From Anaerobium acetethylicum (GTDB taxonomy: Bacteria > Bacillota > Clostridia > Lachnospirales > Lachnospiraceae): DNA of 45,419 nt. Positions 6,848-15,083 of this stretch are shown one piece after another (the stretch's first letter is position 1; each line of letters opens with the position of its first letter). A model generated the notes under the pieces. It was not told the origin of the DNA. It ran no database searches and saw nothing but the letters and a program-made list of their open reading frames with translations. The stretch covers positions 1 to 45,419 of the forward strand of contig NZ_FMKA01000030.1 in assembly GCF_900096945.1 (NCBI RefSeq), given 5' to 3'. The position numbers were made by a program, and so were the translations under genes.

Positions 6848-8587
6848 ATGATAAAAGCGGATAAGTTATCCTACTCATTTCCACAAAAGGATCTGTTTCA
6901 TGAGATTTCATTTTCGTTAGAAGATGGCCAGCATTGCGCTCTCATAGGGGCAAGCGGCAGTGGAAAAAGTACATTGATAGATATGATCATGGATCCGGAA
7001 AGATATATGTTTGATGGAAAGCTGGAGATAGCCCCTGGCTGCAGGATCGGATACGTCAGCCAGTTCTCCCAGCTGGACAAGACAAAAGAAATTACCGTGT
7101 TCGAATATATAGGTGAAGAATTCATAAAGCTGCAAAATGAAATAACCTCTATCTGTGCCGAAATGGAAACCTCTTCAGATATTGATTCATTACTGGAGAA
7201 ATACCAGCAGGCGCTGGATGCATTTCAGGCAATTGACGGGGATGATTTTGAAAGTAATATAAATAGGAAGCTGAACTTAGCAAATCTGGGCAGGCATGCA
7301 GACCTGCCGGTGTCAAAACTCAGCGGCGGGGAATTTAAACTGGTTCAGGTGATCAAAGAAATGCTCACAGTGCCGGATCTGATGATTATGGATGAACCGG
7401 ATGTATTTTTGGACTTTGAAAACCTGAATGCACTTAAAAATCTCATAAATTCGCACAAAGGGACAATGCTGATCATCACCCATAACAGGTATCTGCTGAA
7501 CCATTGCTTCAATAAAATCCTGCATCTTGAAAACAAGGAGATTCAGGAATTTGATGGAAGATATATGGATTATAACTTCTCCTTGCTGCAGAGCAAAATC
7601 GAGCTTCAGGAACTTGCGATTGCTGATGATGAGGAAATTGAGAGAATCGAGCTTATGATTGATAAGCTGAGAAATATCGCCTCCGTATTTACGGAAGCTG
7701 CAAGAGGAAAGTCCCTGAATGCAAGGGTTAAAATCCTTGAAAGACTGGAAGCGCGCAGAATCAAAGCGCCCTTCGTAGATATTAAACAGCCGGAAATCGT
7801 ATTGGCTACGGGCAATGAAGTTGAAGAGACGATTGCCTTACAGGTAAGCGATTACAGTGCAGCTTTTGATGAAATTCTTTTGGAAAATGTCAGTTTTGAG
7901 ATTAAATCCACTGACAAAGTAGCCATTATCGGTCCGAATGGTACCGGGAAAACTACGTTGCTCCGGGAAATCTATGAAAATAAGCATGATTCAATCCGGA
8001 TAAATGAAAACTTGAAAGTGGATTTTCTGTCCCAGCTTCAGGGAGAAATATTAAATGAGTCCAATACGGTACAGGAAGAGTTCTTCGAGGCTGGTTTTCA
8101 GACTTATGAAGAAATTCAATCCTATCTTTCAGGTTATGGTTTTGAGGAAGAAGTCGTTCATCAAAAGATTGAATCGTTGTCAGGCGGGGAAAAGAATATG
8201 CTTCAGCTTGCCAAAATTTCTGCCGGCAAGGCGGATCTGCTGCTTCTGGATGAACCGACAAGCCATCTTGATACTTACTCCCAGATCGCATTGGAAAAAG
8301 CCATAGAAAACTATAAGGGTGCAATTCTGATGATTTCACATGATTTTTATTCGATCGTCAACTGCATGGATTATGTTTTGATTATTGAAGATAAGAAGAT
8401 CAGGAAAATGAGTATGCGTAAATTCAGAAAGATGATTTACAGCAATCATTTTGATAAAGACTATTTAGAGCTTGAACGACAGAAAAAGGAAGTTGAAACG
8501 AAAATCGGGTTAGCCCTGAAAAATACTGATTTTGCGCTTGCAAAAGTTCTGTCCGAAGATCTGGAGAAGCTGATTAAGCAATTTTAA
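6848..8587 (+). CDS. ABC-F family ATPase
   Basis: A 579-residue protein with two ATP-binding cassettes in one chain and no membrane segments, the layout of ABC-F translation factors. Domain 1 has Walker A GASGSGKST (about 34-42), signature LSGGEF and Walker B with DEPDVFLD; domain 2 has Walker A GPNGTGKTT (about 361-369), LSGGEKN and DEPTSHLD. The linker between them is rich in charged residues, as expected for the P-site tRNA interaction motif. These proteins bind the ribosomal E site and act in translation control or ribosome protection from antibiotics. DEPDVFLD in place of DEPTNHLD is a subgroup trait. Start ATG 6848 follows AAAGG. Whether it gives drug resistance cannot be told from the sequence. 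Confidence 0.9.
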   Translation: MIKADKLSYSFPQKDLFHEISFSLEDGQHCALIGASGSGKSTLIDMIMDPERYMFDGKLEIAPGCRIGYVSQFSQLDKTKEITVFEYIGEEFIKLQNEITSICAEMETSSDIDSLLEKYQQALDAFQAIDGDDFESNINRKLNLANLGRHADLPVSKLSGGEFKLVQVIKEMLTVPDLMIMDEPDVFLDFENLNALKNLINSHKGTMLIITHNRYLLNHCFNKILHLENKEIQEFDGRYMDYNFSLLQSKIELQELAIADDEEIERIELMIDKLRNIASVFTEAARGKSLNARVKILERLEARRIKAPFVDIKQPEIVLATGNEVEETIALQVSDYSAAFDEILLENVSFEIKSTDKVAIIGPNGTGKTTLLREIYENKHDSIRINENLKVDFLSQLQGEILNESNTVQEEFFEAGFQTYEEIQSYLSGYGFEEEVVHQKIESLSGGEKNMLQLAKISAGKADLLLLDEPTSHLDTYSQIALEKAIENYKGAILMISHDFYSIVNCMDYVLIIEDKKIRKMSMRKFRKMIYSNHFDKDYLELERQKKEVETKIGLALKNTDFALAKVLSEDLEKLIKQF

Positions 8588-8715
8588 AGCTGCGGTTCTG
8601 TCCGGGTTTTATGTGACTTTCGCTTCGCTACACTCACAAAAAAAATCTTGCGCCGGATGAAGTGTGAACAGTAACTTCAAGTCGAACAGCAATTCACAAC
8701 AGTACACAGAATATC

Positions 8716-8744
8716 TTGTAAATGTTGTTTGAGTATGGTATATT
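8716..8744 (+). promoter_or_regulatory. Probable promoter of the agr-type operon
   Basis: TTGTAA (8716-8721) and TATATT (8739-8744) are 17 bp apart. Just upstream, ACAG repeats occur at 8668, 8686 and 8699 (ACAGTAAC, ACAGCAAT, ACAGTACA). They loosely resemble AgrA-type half sites, but their spacing of 18 and 13 bp is irregular. Confidence 0.5.
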
Positions 8745-8804
8745 TTATTAATAAAATGAAAAAATAAAAAAAGTCTACTGATAATTAGATGTGAGGTTAT
8801 GATA

Positions 8805-9356
8805 ATGTTTTTGGATGTAATATTAGCGGTAGCTTATGCAAAGATAAAGGGATATAGAATAAAGCCTGCTTTAAAATCTTATTTCCTGTATCCCTTTATG
8901 GCTGTTGAGATATTATCTGTATTTCTGCAAATATGCATATTCATGAAAAATTATACCTTCGTGCAATATACAGGAATCATTCAGAATATTTATCTGTATA
9001 CTCTGATCATACCCATTTTTGCTTACAGGCTATATAAGCCGGGAATCATAGGCTCTGCATTGATTCTGACAGGAACATTCCTGAACAGGTTCGTAATGAG
9101 TCAGAATGCCGGTAAAATGCCCGTCTATGTTTCGTTATCAAAGATAACGGGATATGTTGATGAAGCCGCATTGCAGTCAGTCGATAACATACACATAATA
9201 GGAAGCCAAACAGCAAACTATAAATTTCTTGCGGATTTCATTGACATCGGATACAGCATACTGAGCATCGGTGATGTGCTGATTCACTCCTTTATCTTTA
9301 TCGTCATTTACTACACAATAAAGGAAATCAATGTCAGACAGCAAAATAGAGACTAG
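8805..9356 (+). CDS. DUF5317 membrane protein
   Basis: A 183-residue protein with about five hydrophobic segments. The conserved late part (GKMPVYVSLSKITGYVDE, then the aspartate-rich FIDIGYSILSIGDVLI) matches what I know of DUF5317, a clostridial membrane family of unknown function. ATG 8805 is chosen because GTGAGG lies 8 nt upstream; ATG 8799 is only 2 nt from that site. It is first in the operon that leads to agrB and agrD. DUF5317 genes are often near signalling proteins with HD-GYP or GGDEF domains, as here, but no function is established. Confidence 0.8.
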   Translation: MFLDVILAVAYAKIKGYRIKPALKSYFLYPFMAVEILSVFLQICIFMKNYTFVQYTGIIQNIYLYTLIIPIFAYRLYKPGIIGSALILTGTFLNRFVMSQNAGKMPVYVSLSKITGYVDEAALQSVDNIHIIGSQTANYKFLADFIDIGYSILSIGDVLIHSFIFIVIYYTIKEINVRQQNRD

Positions 9357-9376
9357 AAGAGAGAAGGGCAATTCAG

Positions 9377-9874
9377 ATGGAAGTTCTTAAGATTATAATT
9401 TTCGAATACTTACTTGGCTATGTTTTACAGGGCTTTACCATAACACTTGGAGTATATGCCTTTAACCGGTGGAGAATAGAATTGAAGCCTTATGTTCTGG
9501 CAAGTGCCCTTGTGATTGTCGGCTCCTATTTTGTAAGGCTGCTGCCCATCGGATTTGGGGTACACGCCATATTGAATGTACTGTTTTTGTTTTTGATCTG
9601 CACGTTTTTTTTGCAGATGCCTGCACATACTACGGTCCGCTCGGCGTTGTTGGCTACTGTCCTGCTTGTTGTCTGCGAAATGATAGATACCTGGATTATG
9701 GTTACTGTTTTTGGGATTGAGAAATTTGAAAAGCTGATGCTTGTCCCATCTCAGAAAGCGATTTTAGGAGTTCCGGGTTCTTTGCTTTTTGTCATACTGA
9801 CGGGAATTGCTTATTTGGTTTTGAATAATCCCAGAAAGAGAAAAGGTGAAAGCATTGGAGAAGTTAGCGCATAA
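9377..9874 (+). CDS. Hydrophobic membrane protein upstream of agrB
   Basis: A 165-residue protein made of roughly five membrane helices with a basic tail (NNPRKRKGE). I do not recognise the family. It starts 20 bp after the DUF5317 gene behind GAAGGG and overlaps agrB by 29 bp, so it is almost certainly translated from the same message and perhaps coupled to agrB. Comparable small membrane proteins are seen in some agr loci of gut Clostridia. A role in peptide export or signal sensing is conceivable but is only inference. Confidence 0.75.
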   Translation: MEVLKIIIFEYLLGYVLQGFTITLGVYAFNRWRIELKPYVLASALVIVGSYFVRLLPIGFGVHAILNVLFLFLICTFFLQMPAHTTVRSALLATVLLVVCEMIDTWIMVTVFGIEKFEKLMLVPSQKAILGVPGSLLFVILTGIAYLVLNNPRKRKGESIGEVSA

Positions 9875-10508
9875 TATTGCAGAAAAGATCTCAGTGCAGA
9901 TAGCCTGCGATCAGGATAAGAAGGCGGTAATCGCATATGGCTTGACAGCCATGTTACAGATGGCTGTTATCTTTACAGCGATTTCGATAATTGGTATTCT
10001 GTTTGATTTCTGGTATGAAAGCATAGTGATTTTTTCTGGAGTCGGAATCATCAGAAAGTCGACCGGGGGCGCGCATGCCAGAACCATGTACGGATGCATC
10101 CTCATCAGTATTTTATCCATAGTACTCCTATCAGCGCTATCCAGATATGGTTTGAATTACCCGGTCAATCAGCCAGGTGAATTTGGGATTACCTTACTGG
10201 TCTTCCTGTCATGTTTTGTTGTTTTTTATATCCGTGTACCGGTGGATTCCCCTAATAAGCCCATCGTCAAGCCTGAAAAGATAAAGAGATTAAGAAAGCA
10301 GAGCTTTCGGATACTGGTCTTGCTATTCTTTGTTTCGATAAATCTGATTATTTTCAAAGGCCGGAACAGCCGGCTTCCCAGCATTGCCAATAGCGTTAGG
10401 CTTACCCTATTATGGCAGGCATTTACATTGACAAAAACAGGAATCCGCTTTTTCGATGCAGTTGATTCGAAATGGAACAGGATTGCAGAAGGGGATTGCA
10501 CGCGGTAG
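9846..10508 (+). CDS. agrB: AgrB-type peptide protease/cyclase
   Basis: A 220-residue membrane protein of the accessory gene regulator B family, the cysteine endopeptidase that cuts AgrD and cyclises the thiolactone peptide. The catalytic His77 and Cys84 stand in STGGAHARTMYGC, at exactly the positions known from Staphylococcus aureus AgrB. A run of membrane helices surrounds this site. GTG 9846 is the likely start; it overlaps the preceding gene, and TTG 9855 is an alternative. The C-terminal stretch after residue 190 (from about SVRLTLLWQAFTLTKTG) is typical. agrD follows 114 bp downstream. Confidence 0.93.
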   Translation: MKALEKLAHNIAEKISVQIACDQDKKAVIAYGLTAMLQMAVIFTAISIIGILFDFWYESIVIFSGVGIIRKSTGGAHARTMYGCILISILSIVLLSALSRYGLNYPVNQPGEFGITLLVFLSCFVVFYIRVPVDSPNKPIVKPEKIKRLRKQSFRILVLLFFVSINLIIFKGRNSRLPSIANSVRLTLLWQAFTLTKTGIRFFDAVDSKWNRIAEGDCTR

Positions 10509-10622
10509 CGGCAATATCCTGAATCAGCGGATTCCCCTATGGTTTCCGGACTATAGGTGTTTGCTTGAATTTACATATAGATATTCATTTCTATATAATT
10601 TTCATTGAAAGGAGATCTGATT

Positions 10623-10751
10623 ATGAAGAAAAGAAATCTCGCTGCAATAGTTGCAGCAGTGGCAACTGTTTTTGCTACTACAATTGCTACATCTGCATGT
10701 CTTTGGTATTTTTACCAGCCAGAAGAACCTGACTGTCTGAAAGAAAACTAG
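10623..10751 (+). CDS. agrD: AgrD, cyclic lactone autoinducer precursor
   Basis: A 42-residue precursor. It begins with a basic amphipathic leader (MKKRNLAAIVAAVATVFATT), followed by the core with Cys26 (TSACLWYF) and then an acidic, proline-containing tail (YQPEEPDCLKEN). In this family the Cys forms a thiolactone with the residue four positions later, so the ring would be Cys26-Leu-Trp-Tyr-Phe30; the exocyclic tail length is unknown. AAGGAG precedes the ATG. The position directly after agrB and before an AgrA/AgrC pair supports the call. A second Cys in the tail (Cys38) is unusual. Confidence 0.92.
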   Translation: MKKRNLAAIVAAVATVFATTIATSACLWYFYQPEEPDCLKEN

Positions 10752-10761
10752 AAAAAGGAAA

Positions 10762-10923
10762 ATGAGCTGCTGTAAAGATGTGGCAGGGCAGGAAAAAGCA
10801 TCTGCGCTTTTAAGATTTACAGCAGTTCCCTTCTTCGGCAAGAATATGGCCGATGAAAATCAAACCCTGAGCATGCAGGCTTGCGTGCATCTTTATGACT
10901 ATGAAGTGCATAGTCGTGAATAG
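10762..10923 (+). CDS. Candidate 53-aa small protein after agrD
   Basis: ATG 10762 lies 11 bp after the agrD stop behind AAAAAGGAAA and opens 53 codons. The product begins MSCCKDVAGQEKASALLRFT and I do not recognise it. Its last 15 codons fall in a copy of the dispersed intergenic element (GACTATGAAG...), which argues that the frame may be accidental. A perfect 10-bp inverted repeat, CTGCTGTAAA (10767-10776) and TTTACAGCAG (10816-10825), lies within it, so the region may act as RNA structure instead. Confidence 0.3.
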   Translation: MSCCKDVAGQEKASALLRFTAVPFFGKNMADENQTLSMQACVHLYDYEVHSRE

Positions 10924-10959
10924 TCAATCAAATACGTTAATATTGAGAAGGTGAAATCA

Positions 10960-12639
10960 TTGGAAAAAAGTGCTTTGAATTTAAGTGAAACAAAACAGGG
11001 GAAAATCAGGACGATGTTTTTTACTGTAAAGATGCTCGCCCTTTTCTTTTCGGCGATTCCTTTATTCCAATATTTTTCCGAAAATTTCAGTATGGGTTTC
11101 AACAATAATAATTATAATATATTGTATTCAGTCGGGATAACATTGATAAGCATCTGCTTATTGATGCTTTTTTTAATGTTTATTTTCCAGAGGAATGAGA
11201 ATGATATCATATTGCAGAAATTGGAAATGGCAATTTTTGTAATTGTTTTTATATTTGCGATCTACGTGAGCGGAGCAAACGAAAGTTATAATAAGTTTAT
11301 TTTCCTGTTTATCATCATATCCTACACGATTGAATATGGTATGACAACCGGGCTTGCGATTGCTTCGATTTCCAGTGGAGTCATTATCCTCATGGATTTC
11401 GCATTCGGAGGAGGTCACAAGGTAAACAGATTTTTCGAGGAGGATATTGCACTGTTTGTCATGTTTTTTCTGACTGCATGGACAATCGGCTTTTATGTCA
11501 GGCTTGAAAAATCGCACATAGAATATTTGATCGAGCATGCGAATATCGATGGTCTGACAGGCGCATACAACCATCGTTATTTTCATGAAATCATCGGTAA
11601 GATATGGGAAGAGAGTATGGAAAAAAAGGAAGCACTCTCTCTCCTGATGATCGATATTGATTATTTCAAGAAGTATAACGATACGTTTGGCCATAAGCGG
11701 GGCGATGAGCTGTTAAGGCAGGTATCGGCAGTGTTTAAGAAAAACCTGAGAAAGACTGATATTTTATGCCGCTACGGCGGAGATGAATTTTGTGTTATTT
11801 TAACAGATACAGATAAGGAGCAGGCTACTGTCATCGCAAATCATTTGAGGCAGGCAGTAAGCCGGCATCAGTATAAAGGAGATAAGAATCTGTCAAACGA
11901 AGGTCTGACTATATCGGTCGGAGTGTCCACCTTTAATGGTGAGCTGGAAGATTATAATGGCTTTATTGAAAATGCGGATATCGCACTGTACAGAGCAAAG
12001 TTTTTACGAAGGAACAGAGTTGAGGTGTATTCATCGGTATTTAACGATATTGAGGAAATCGATAATATGAATGCGGATCTGCTGGAAAACCTAAAACCGC
12101 TGAAAACCCTTATCACTGTAATAAATTCCAGGGATTCTTATACCTTTAAGCATGTGGACAGGGTTTTTAAATATTGCCTTCTTGTAGCAGATGCTTTTGA
12201 ACTTTCACTAGAAGACAAACGTATGCTGCTCTATGCTGCGTATCTTCATGATTTGGGGAAAATCAATGTGGCGAAAGAAACTCTGATCGAAAACAAAAAA
12301 TTGACTCAGCAGCAGTGGGAAGAATTGAAACAGCATCCAAAAGACAGTGAGGACATGCTTAGACAGATTCAGGGATTTGAGGATGTGGCTACAATCGTTC
12401 TCCAGCATCATGAGAAATATGATGGCACAGGATATCCGTATGGCCTGCGTGGCGAGGATATCAATTACCTGGCACGTATTCTGACTGTTGTTGACAGCTT
12501 TGATGCAATGACAAACCTGAGGCCCTACCAGAAAACCAAGACCTTTGAAGAGGCACTGAAAGAAATCAAGAGATGCCGGGGTACACATTTTGATGCAGAC
12601 ATAGCGGACAAGTTTATTGAGACTATTAATTCGCTGTAA
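10960..12639 (+). CDS. Membrane GGDEF plus HD-GYP c-di-GMP enzyme
   Basis: A 559-residue protein. The N-terminal 190 residues carry about six membrane segments and form an unassigned sensor. A diguanylate cyclase domain follows with an intact GGDEF motif (273-277) and an RxxD inhibitory site (RKTD) five residues before it. Next is an HD-GYP phosphodiesterase domain with HD at 430-431 and HHEKYDGTGYP. Both activities look intact, so it may make or degrade c-di-GMP depending on the signal. TTG 10960 sits at good spacing from GAAGGTG; GTG 10951 abuts the ribosome site. It lies between agrD and the agrA/agrC pair, so the second messenger and quorum sensing are probably linked. Confidence 0.93.
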   Translation: MEKSALNLSETKQGKIRTMFFTVKMLALFFSAIPLFQYFSENFSMGFNNNNYNILYSVGITLISICLLMLFLMFIFQRNENDIILQKLEMAIFVIVFIFAIYVSGANESYNKFIFLFIIISYTIEYGMTTGLAIASISSGVIILMDFAFGGGHKVNRFFEEDIALFVMFFLTAWTIGFYVRLEKSHIEYLIEHANIDGLTGAYNHRYFHEIIGKIWEESMEKKEALSLLMIDIDYFKKYNDTFGHKRGDELLRQVSAVFKKNLRKTDILCRYGGDEFCVILTDTDKEQATVIANHLRQAVSRHQYKGDKNLSNEGLTISVGVSTFNGELEDYNGFIENADIALYRAKFLRRNRVEVYSSVFNDIEEIDNMNADLLENLKPLKTLITVINSRDSYTFKHVDRVFKYCLLVADAFELSLEDKRMLLYAAYLHDLGKINVAKETLIENKKLTQQQWEELKQHPKDSEDMLRQIQGFEDVATIVLQHHEKYDGTGYPYGLRGEDINYLARILTVVDSFDAMTNLRPYQKTKTFEEALKEIKRCRGTHFDADIADKFIETINSL

Positions 12640-12778
12640 ATGCAGACGGGTAGTTAAAAGTGCATAAAGCGGCTCTTTGTCCGGTTGTGGGTGAGGTTTT
12701 GAATGAATCTGCGCTGGACCTGGCAAAAGCTGCTTTTTATTTATCTCATAGGAGCAGATTGTCAAAAACGACCTCTCT

Positions 12779-12815
12779 CAGAATAAAGAGTCTGCAAAGC
12801 AGACTCTTTATTCTG
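12779..12815. other. Perfect 17-bp stem-loop
   Basis: CAGAATAAAGAGTCTGC (12779-12795), loop AAA, then its exact complement (12799-12815). There is no T run directly after it on the plus strand; on the minus strand a T run lies about 10 bases past it. It divides the c-di-GMP enzyme gene from the agrA promoter and could end or process the upstream message. Confidence 0.8.
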
Positions 12816-12826
12816 TAAAGTGATAG

Positions 12827-12855
12827 TTGGTTTTGAGATGTTTTTCTATTATAAT
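12827..12855 (+). promoter_or_regulatory. Probable promoter of agrA-agrC
   Basis: TTGGTT (12827-12832) and TATAAT (12850-12855) are 17 bp apart, giving a leader of about 90 nt. This would make the sensor pair transcribed separately from agrB and agrD. Confidence 0.55.
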
Positions 12856-12949
12856 AAAAGTGCAGAAACAGAAGGGTATGCCTGAAATGGCTGCTCCTGG
12901 AGCTATAAAATACAGCAAAACAGTTCAACATAAAAAGGAGAGAAACAGT

Positions 12950-13669
12950 ATGTTCCGTATCGGTATATGTGATGATGAGGAAGCAATCCGCTCCGAAATA
13001 GAAAAAATAATATTGCAATACAGCCTTCAGACCATCGAAGAGATAGAGGTGTTCGTTTTTAAATCAGGTGAGGAAATATGCAGGTTCATGCAGGAGCGGC
13101 AGCCCTTGGATCTTGTTTTCCTGGATATTGAGCTGAACATGATGAATGGTGTTGAGGTTGCTGGATTTATCAGGGACAATCTGAAAAATGAGGCTGTCCA
13201 GATTGTCTTTGTTTCAGCGAAGGACAGCTATTATCAGCAGCTTTTTGATTCCAGACCCATGCATTTTCTGCACAAGCCTCTGGCCGCCGAATTTGTCATA
13301 AAGGATATCCAAAAAGCAATGGAACTGTCGGGTAAAATGGGGCAGGTGTTCTTATATAAGCAGGGACATGCCACGTGCAGGCAGCCGCTGAAAGATATCA
13401 TATACTTCGAGTCGTTAGGGAGACAGATTAAAATGGCAACGGTGAAGGAGGACATCTGTTTTTATGGGAAGCTGGGAGATGTGACAGATTTCCTGAAGAA
13501 GTATCGTTTTTTTGCTACCCATAAATCGTATCTTGTAAATTACATGCATGTCATTGAATTCAGGCAGAAGGAACTGGTGATGTCAAACAAGATTATAATT
13601 CCGGTCAGCAGGCAGAAAAGCAGTGAAGTTATGAATATATTGTTAAGTTATGAAAAGGAAGGTGTTTAA
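12950..13669 (+). CDS. AgrA-like LytTR response regulator
   Basis: A 239-residue regulator: a receiver domain (residues 1-125; Asp59 in VFLDIELNMMNG is the phosphate acceptor, Lys in the HKPL motif) joined to a LytTR DNA-binding domain (about 135-235; FFATHKSYLVNYMHVIEF is characteristic). LytTR regulators of the AgrA class bind pairs of direct repeats spaced by two helical turns. ATG 12950 follows AAGGAG; the longer frame lacks a ribosome site. The kinase gene starts one base after its stop. The likely targets include the agr promoters and the 15.0-kb promoter with a 21-bp repeat. Confidence 0.92.
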   Translation: MFRIGICDDEEAIRSEIEKIILQYSLQTIEEIEVFVFKSGEEICRFMQERQPLDLVFLDIELNMMNGVEVAGFIRDNLKNEAVQIVFVSAKDSYYQQLFDSRPMHFLHKPLAAEFVIKDIQKAMELSGKMGQVFLYKQGHATCRQPLKDIIYFESLGRQIKMATVKEDICFYGKLGDVTDFLKKYRFFATHKSYLVNYMHVIEFRQKELVMSNKIIIPVSRQKSSEVMNILLSYEKEGV

Positions 13670-13670
13670 T

Positions 13671-14966
13671 ATGGAGTTGACTGCGAATGACGTGACATAT
13701 ATATTGGTAAATTTGTTCAGAACCTATGCTATTTTCAAATTGCTGAATATATTTTATGATAGAGAAGGAGTTAATGTAAAATTTGAGATTGCACTCTATT
13801 CTGTCTATTGTATAGTTTTAACTTTGGTATGCCTAATTGGAAATGTTCCTTATATAATGCTTTTGTGTAATACTTTAGGACTTTTTGTTCTGACATTTAA
13901 TTATAAAGGTGGTCTGAAGAGTAAATTTTTATCAGTCATATATGTGTATATAATTAGTATCTGTGTAGAAAGCATAGTTGTACTAATGAGCGGATATGTA
14001 AATACGCATATACTTTCAGAAAATAACTATACCTCTATTTTTGGGTTGGTAAGTATTCCGATCATTTTATATGCCGTTGCCCTTCTGATGCAGAACTTTA
14101 AAAATGTCAAAAAGGGAAAAAGCGTTCCGGTTTTTTACTGGATCAGTGCCGTTGCCATTCCGCTGGCATCCCTGTTTATTATTATTAACATACTGAATGC
14201 GCAGGGACTGGGGATTGTCACGAGGCTGCTTTGTATCGCGTTTCTGTTTTGTATCAACCTGATCACATTCACCTTGTATGATGTCATGGTGAAGGCGCTG
14301 GAAGAAAGAATGGACAGAAGACTTCTTACTGAGCAGAATAATTATTACGAAAGACAGTTTGAAATCATGAAAACTTCACTGGAAAGCACCAGAGCAGTGC
14401 GCCATGACATGGTGAACCACCTTTCGAGCCTGCGTTTCTTTGTGAAGAGCAAAGAGTATGAAAAAACAGAAGAGTATTTGGAAAAACTGCTGAACCAGTG
14501 CGAAAAGCAGAGGGAAACTGTACATTCCGGAAATGTGATTATCGACAGCATCATGAACTACAAGCTTCAGGAAATGGAAAATAAAAATATAGAGGCAGAT
14601 TGCGAAATTCAGGTACCTGAGAGCCTTGAAATAGAATCCTTTGATATGACAGTTATTTTGGGAAATCTGCTTGATAATGCAATTCATGCGTGTAGCAAGA
14701 TTGAGCCGGGAGCCAGAAAAATTAAAATTGATATCCGTTTCAATAAGGGGATTCTGGTAATAAAAGTAAAGAATAGCTATAACGGCATAGTTGACTATGA
14801 AAACAAAGAAATCGTTACAACAAGCGGGGATAGGCAGAACCATGGTATCGGGCTGCAGAATATAAAAAAGGCAGTGGAAAGAAACCACGGGGTGCTGGAT
14901 ATCGTCCATACGGTGGAATACTTCCTTGTGACAGCTATGCTTTATGTGAATGCAGAAACAGAATAG
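13671..14966 (+). CDS. AgrC-like sensor histidine kinase
   Basis: A 431-residue kinase. The first 205 residues hold six membrane helices, the AgrC-type sensor for a cyclic peptide. The H-box is RHDMVNHLSSLR near residue 245, followed by a GHKL ATPase with N-box NLLDNAIHAC and G-box HGIGLQNIKKAV. The HPK10 type with this H-box is typical of AgrC and related peptide receptors. ATG 13671 is preceded by AAGGAAGG and lies one base after the stop of the response regulator, so the two proteins are co-translated. The peptide made by the upstream AgrB/AgrD is the expected ligand. Confidence 0.92.
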   Translation: MELTANDVTYILVNLFRTYAIFKLLNIFYDREGVNVKFEIALYSVYCIVLTLVCLIGNVPYIMLLCNTLGLFVLTFNYKGGLKSKFLSVIYVYIISICVESIVVLMSGYVNTHILSENNYTSIFGLVSIPIILYAVALLMQNFKNVKKGKSVPVFYWISAVAIPLASLFIIINILNAQGLGIVTRLLCIAFLFCINLITFTLYDVMVKALEERMDRRLLTEQNNYYERQFEIMKTSLESTRAVRHDMVNHLSSLRFFVKSKEYEKTEEYLEKLLNQCEKQRETVHSGNVIIDSIMNYKLQEMENKNIEADCEIQVPESLEIESFDMTVILGNLLDNAIHACSKIEPGARKIKIDIRFNKGILVIKVKNSYNGIVDYENKEIVTTSGDRQNHGIGLQNIKKAVERNHGVLDIVHTVEYFLVTAMLYVNAETE

Positions 14967-15017
14967 CAGAATTGAGTTGCGATATATCGATGTTTATACA
15001 TGCGTCCTGACCGATTA

Positions 15018-15078
15018 TTACATAAAAAGTGCTTTTTGTTACATGTTCACCCACAAAATCAGTTTTATGTATTATGAT
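15018..15078 (+). promoter_or_regulatory. Candidate LytTR-controlled promoter
   Basis: TTACAT occurs at 15018-15023 and 15039-15044, exactly 21 bp apart and in the same orientation (with the flank, TTATTACAT and TTGTTACAT). A -10 box TATGAT follows at 15073-15078. No good -35 box exists at 15050-15055, as expected for an activator-dependent promoter. Staphylococcal AgrA sites have the same period and place, but their sequence differs, so the assignment to this regulator is inference. Confidence 0.45.
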
Positions 15079-15083
15079 GATGG

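Noticed and set aside
7953-8339. 128-codon minus ORF inside the ABC-F gene
   Set aside because: Opposite strand of a clear conserved domain; no ribosome site.
8668-8704. AgrA operator before the agr operon
   Set aside because: ACAG repeats are present, but their spacing (18 and 13 bp) does not fit a LytTR pair and one copy belongs to the dispersed GAACAGTAA repeat.
15033-15040. Terminator right after agrC
   Set aside because: The AAAAAGTGCTTTTT stretch would leave a loop of only two bases.
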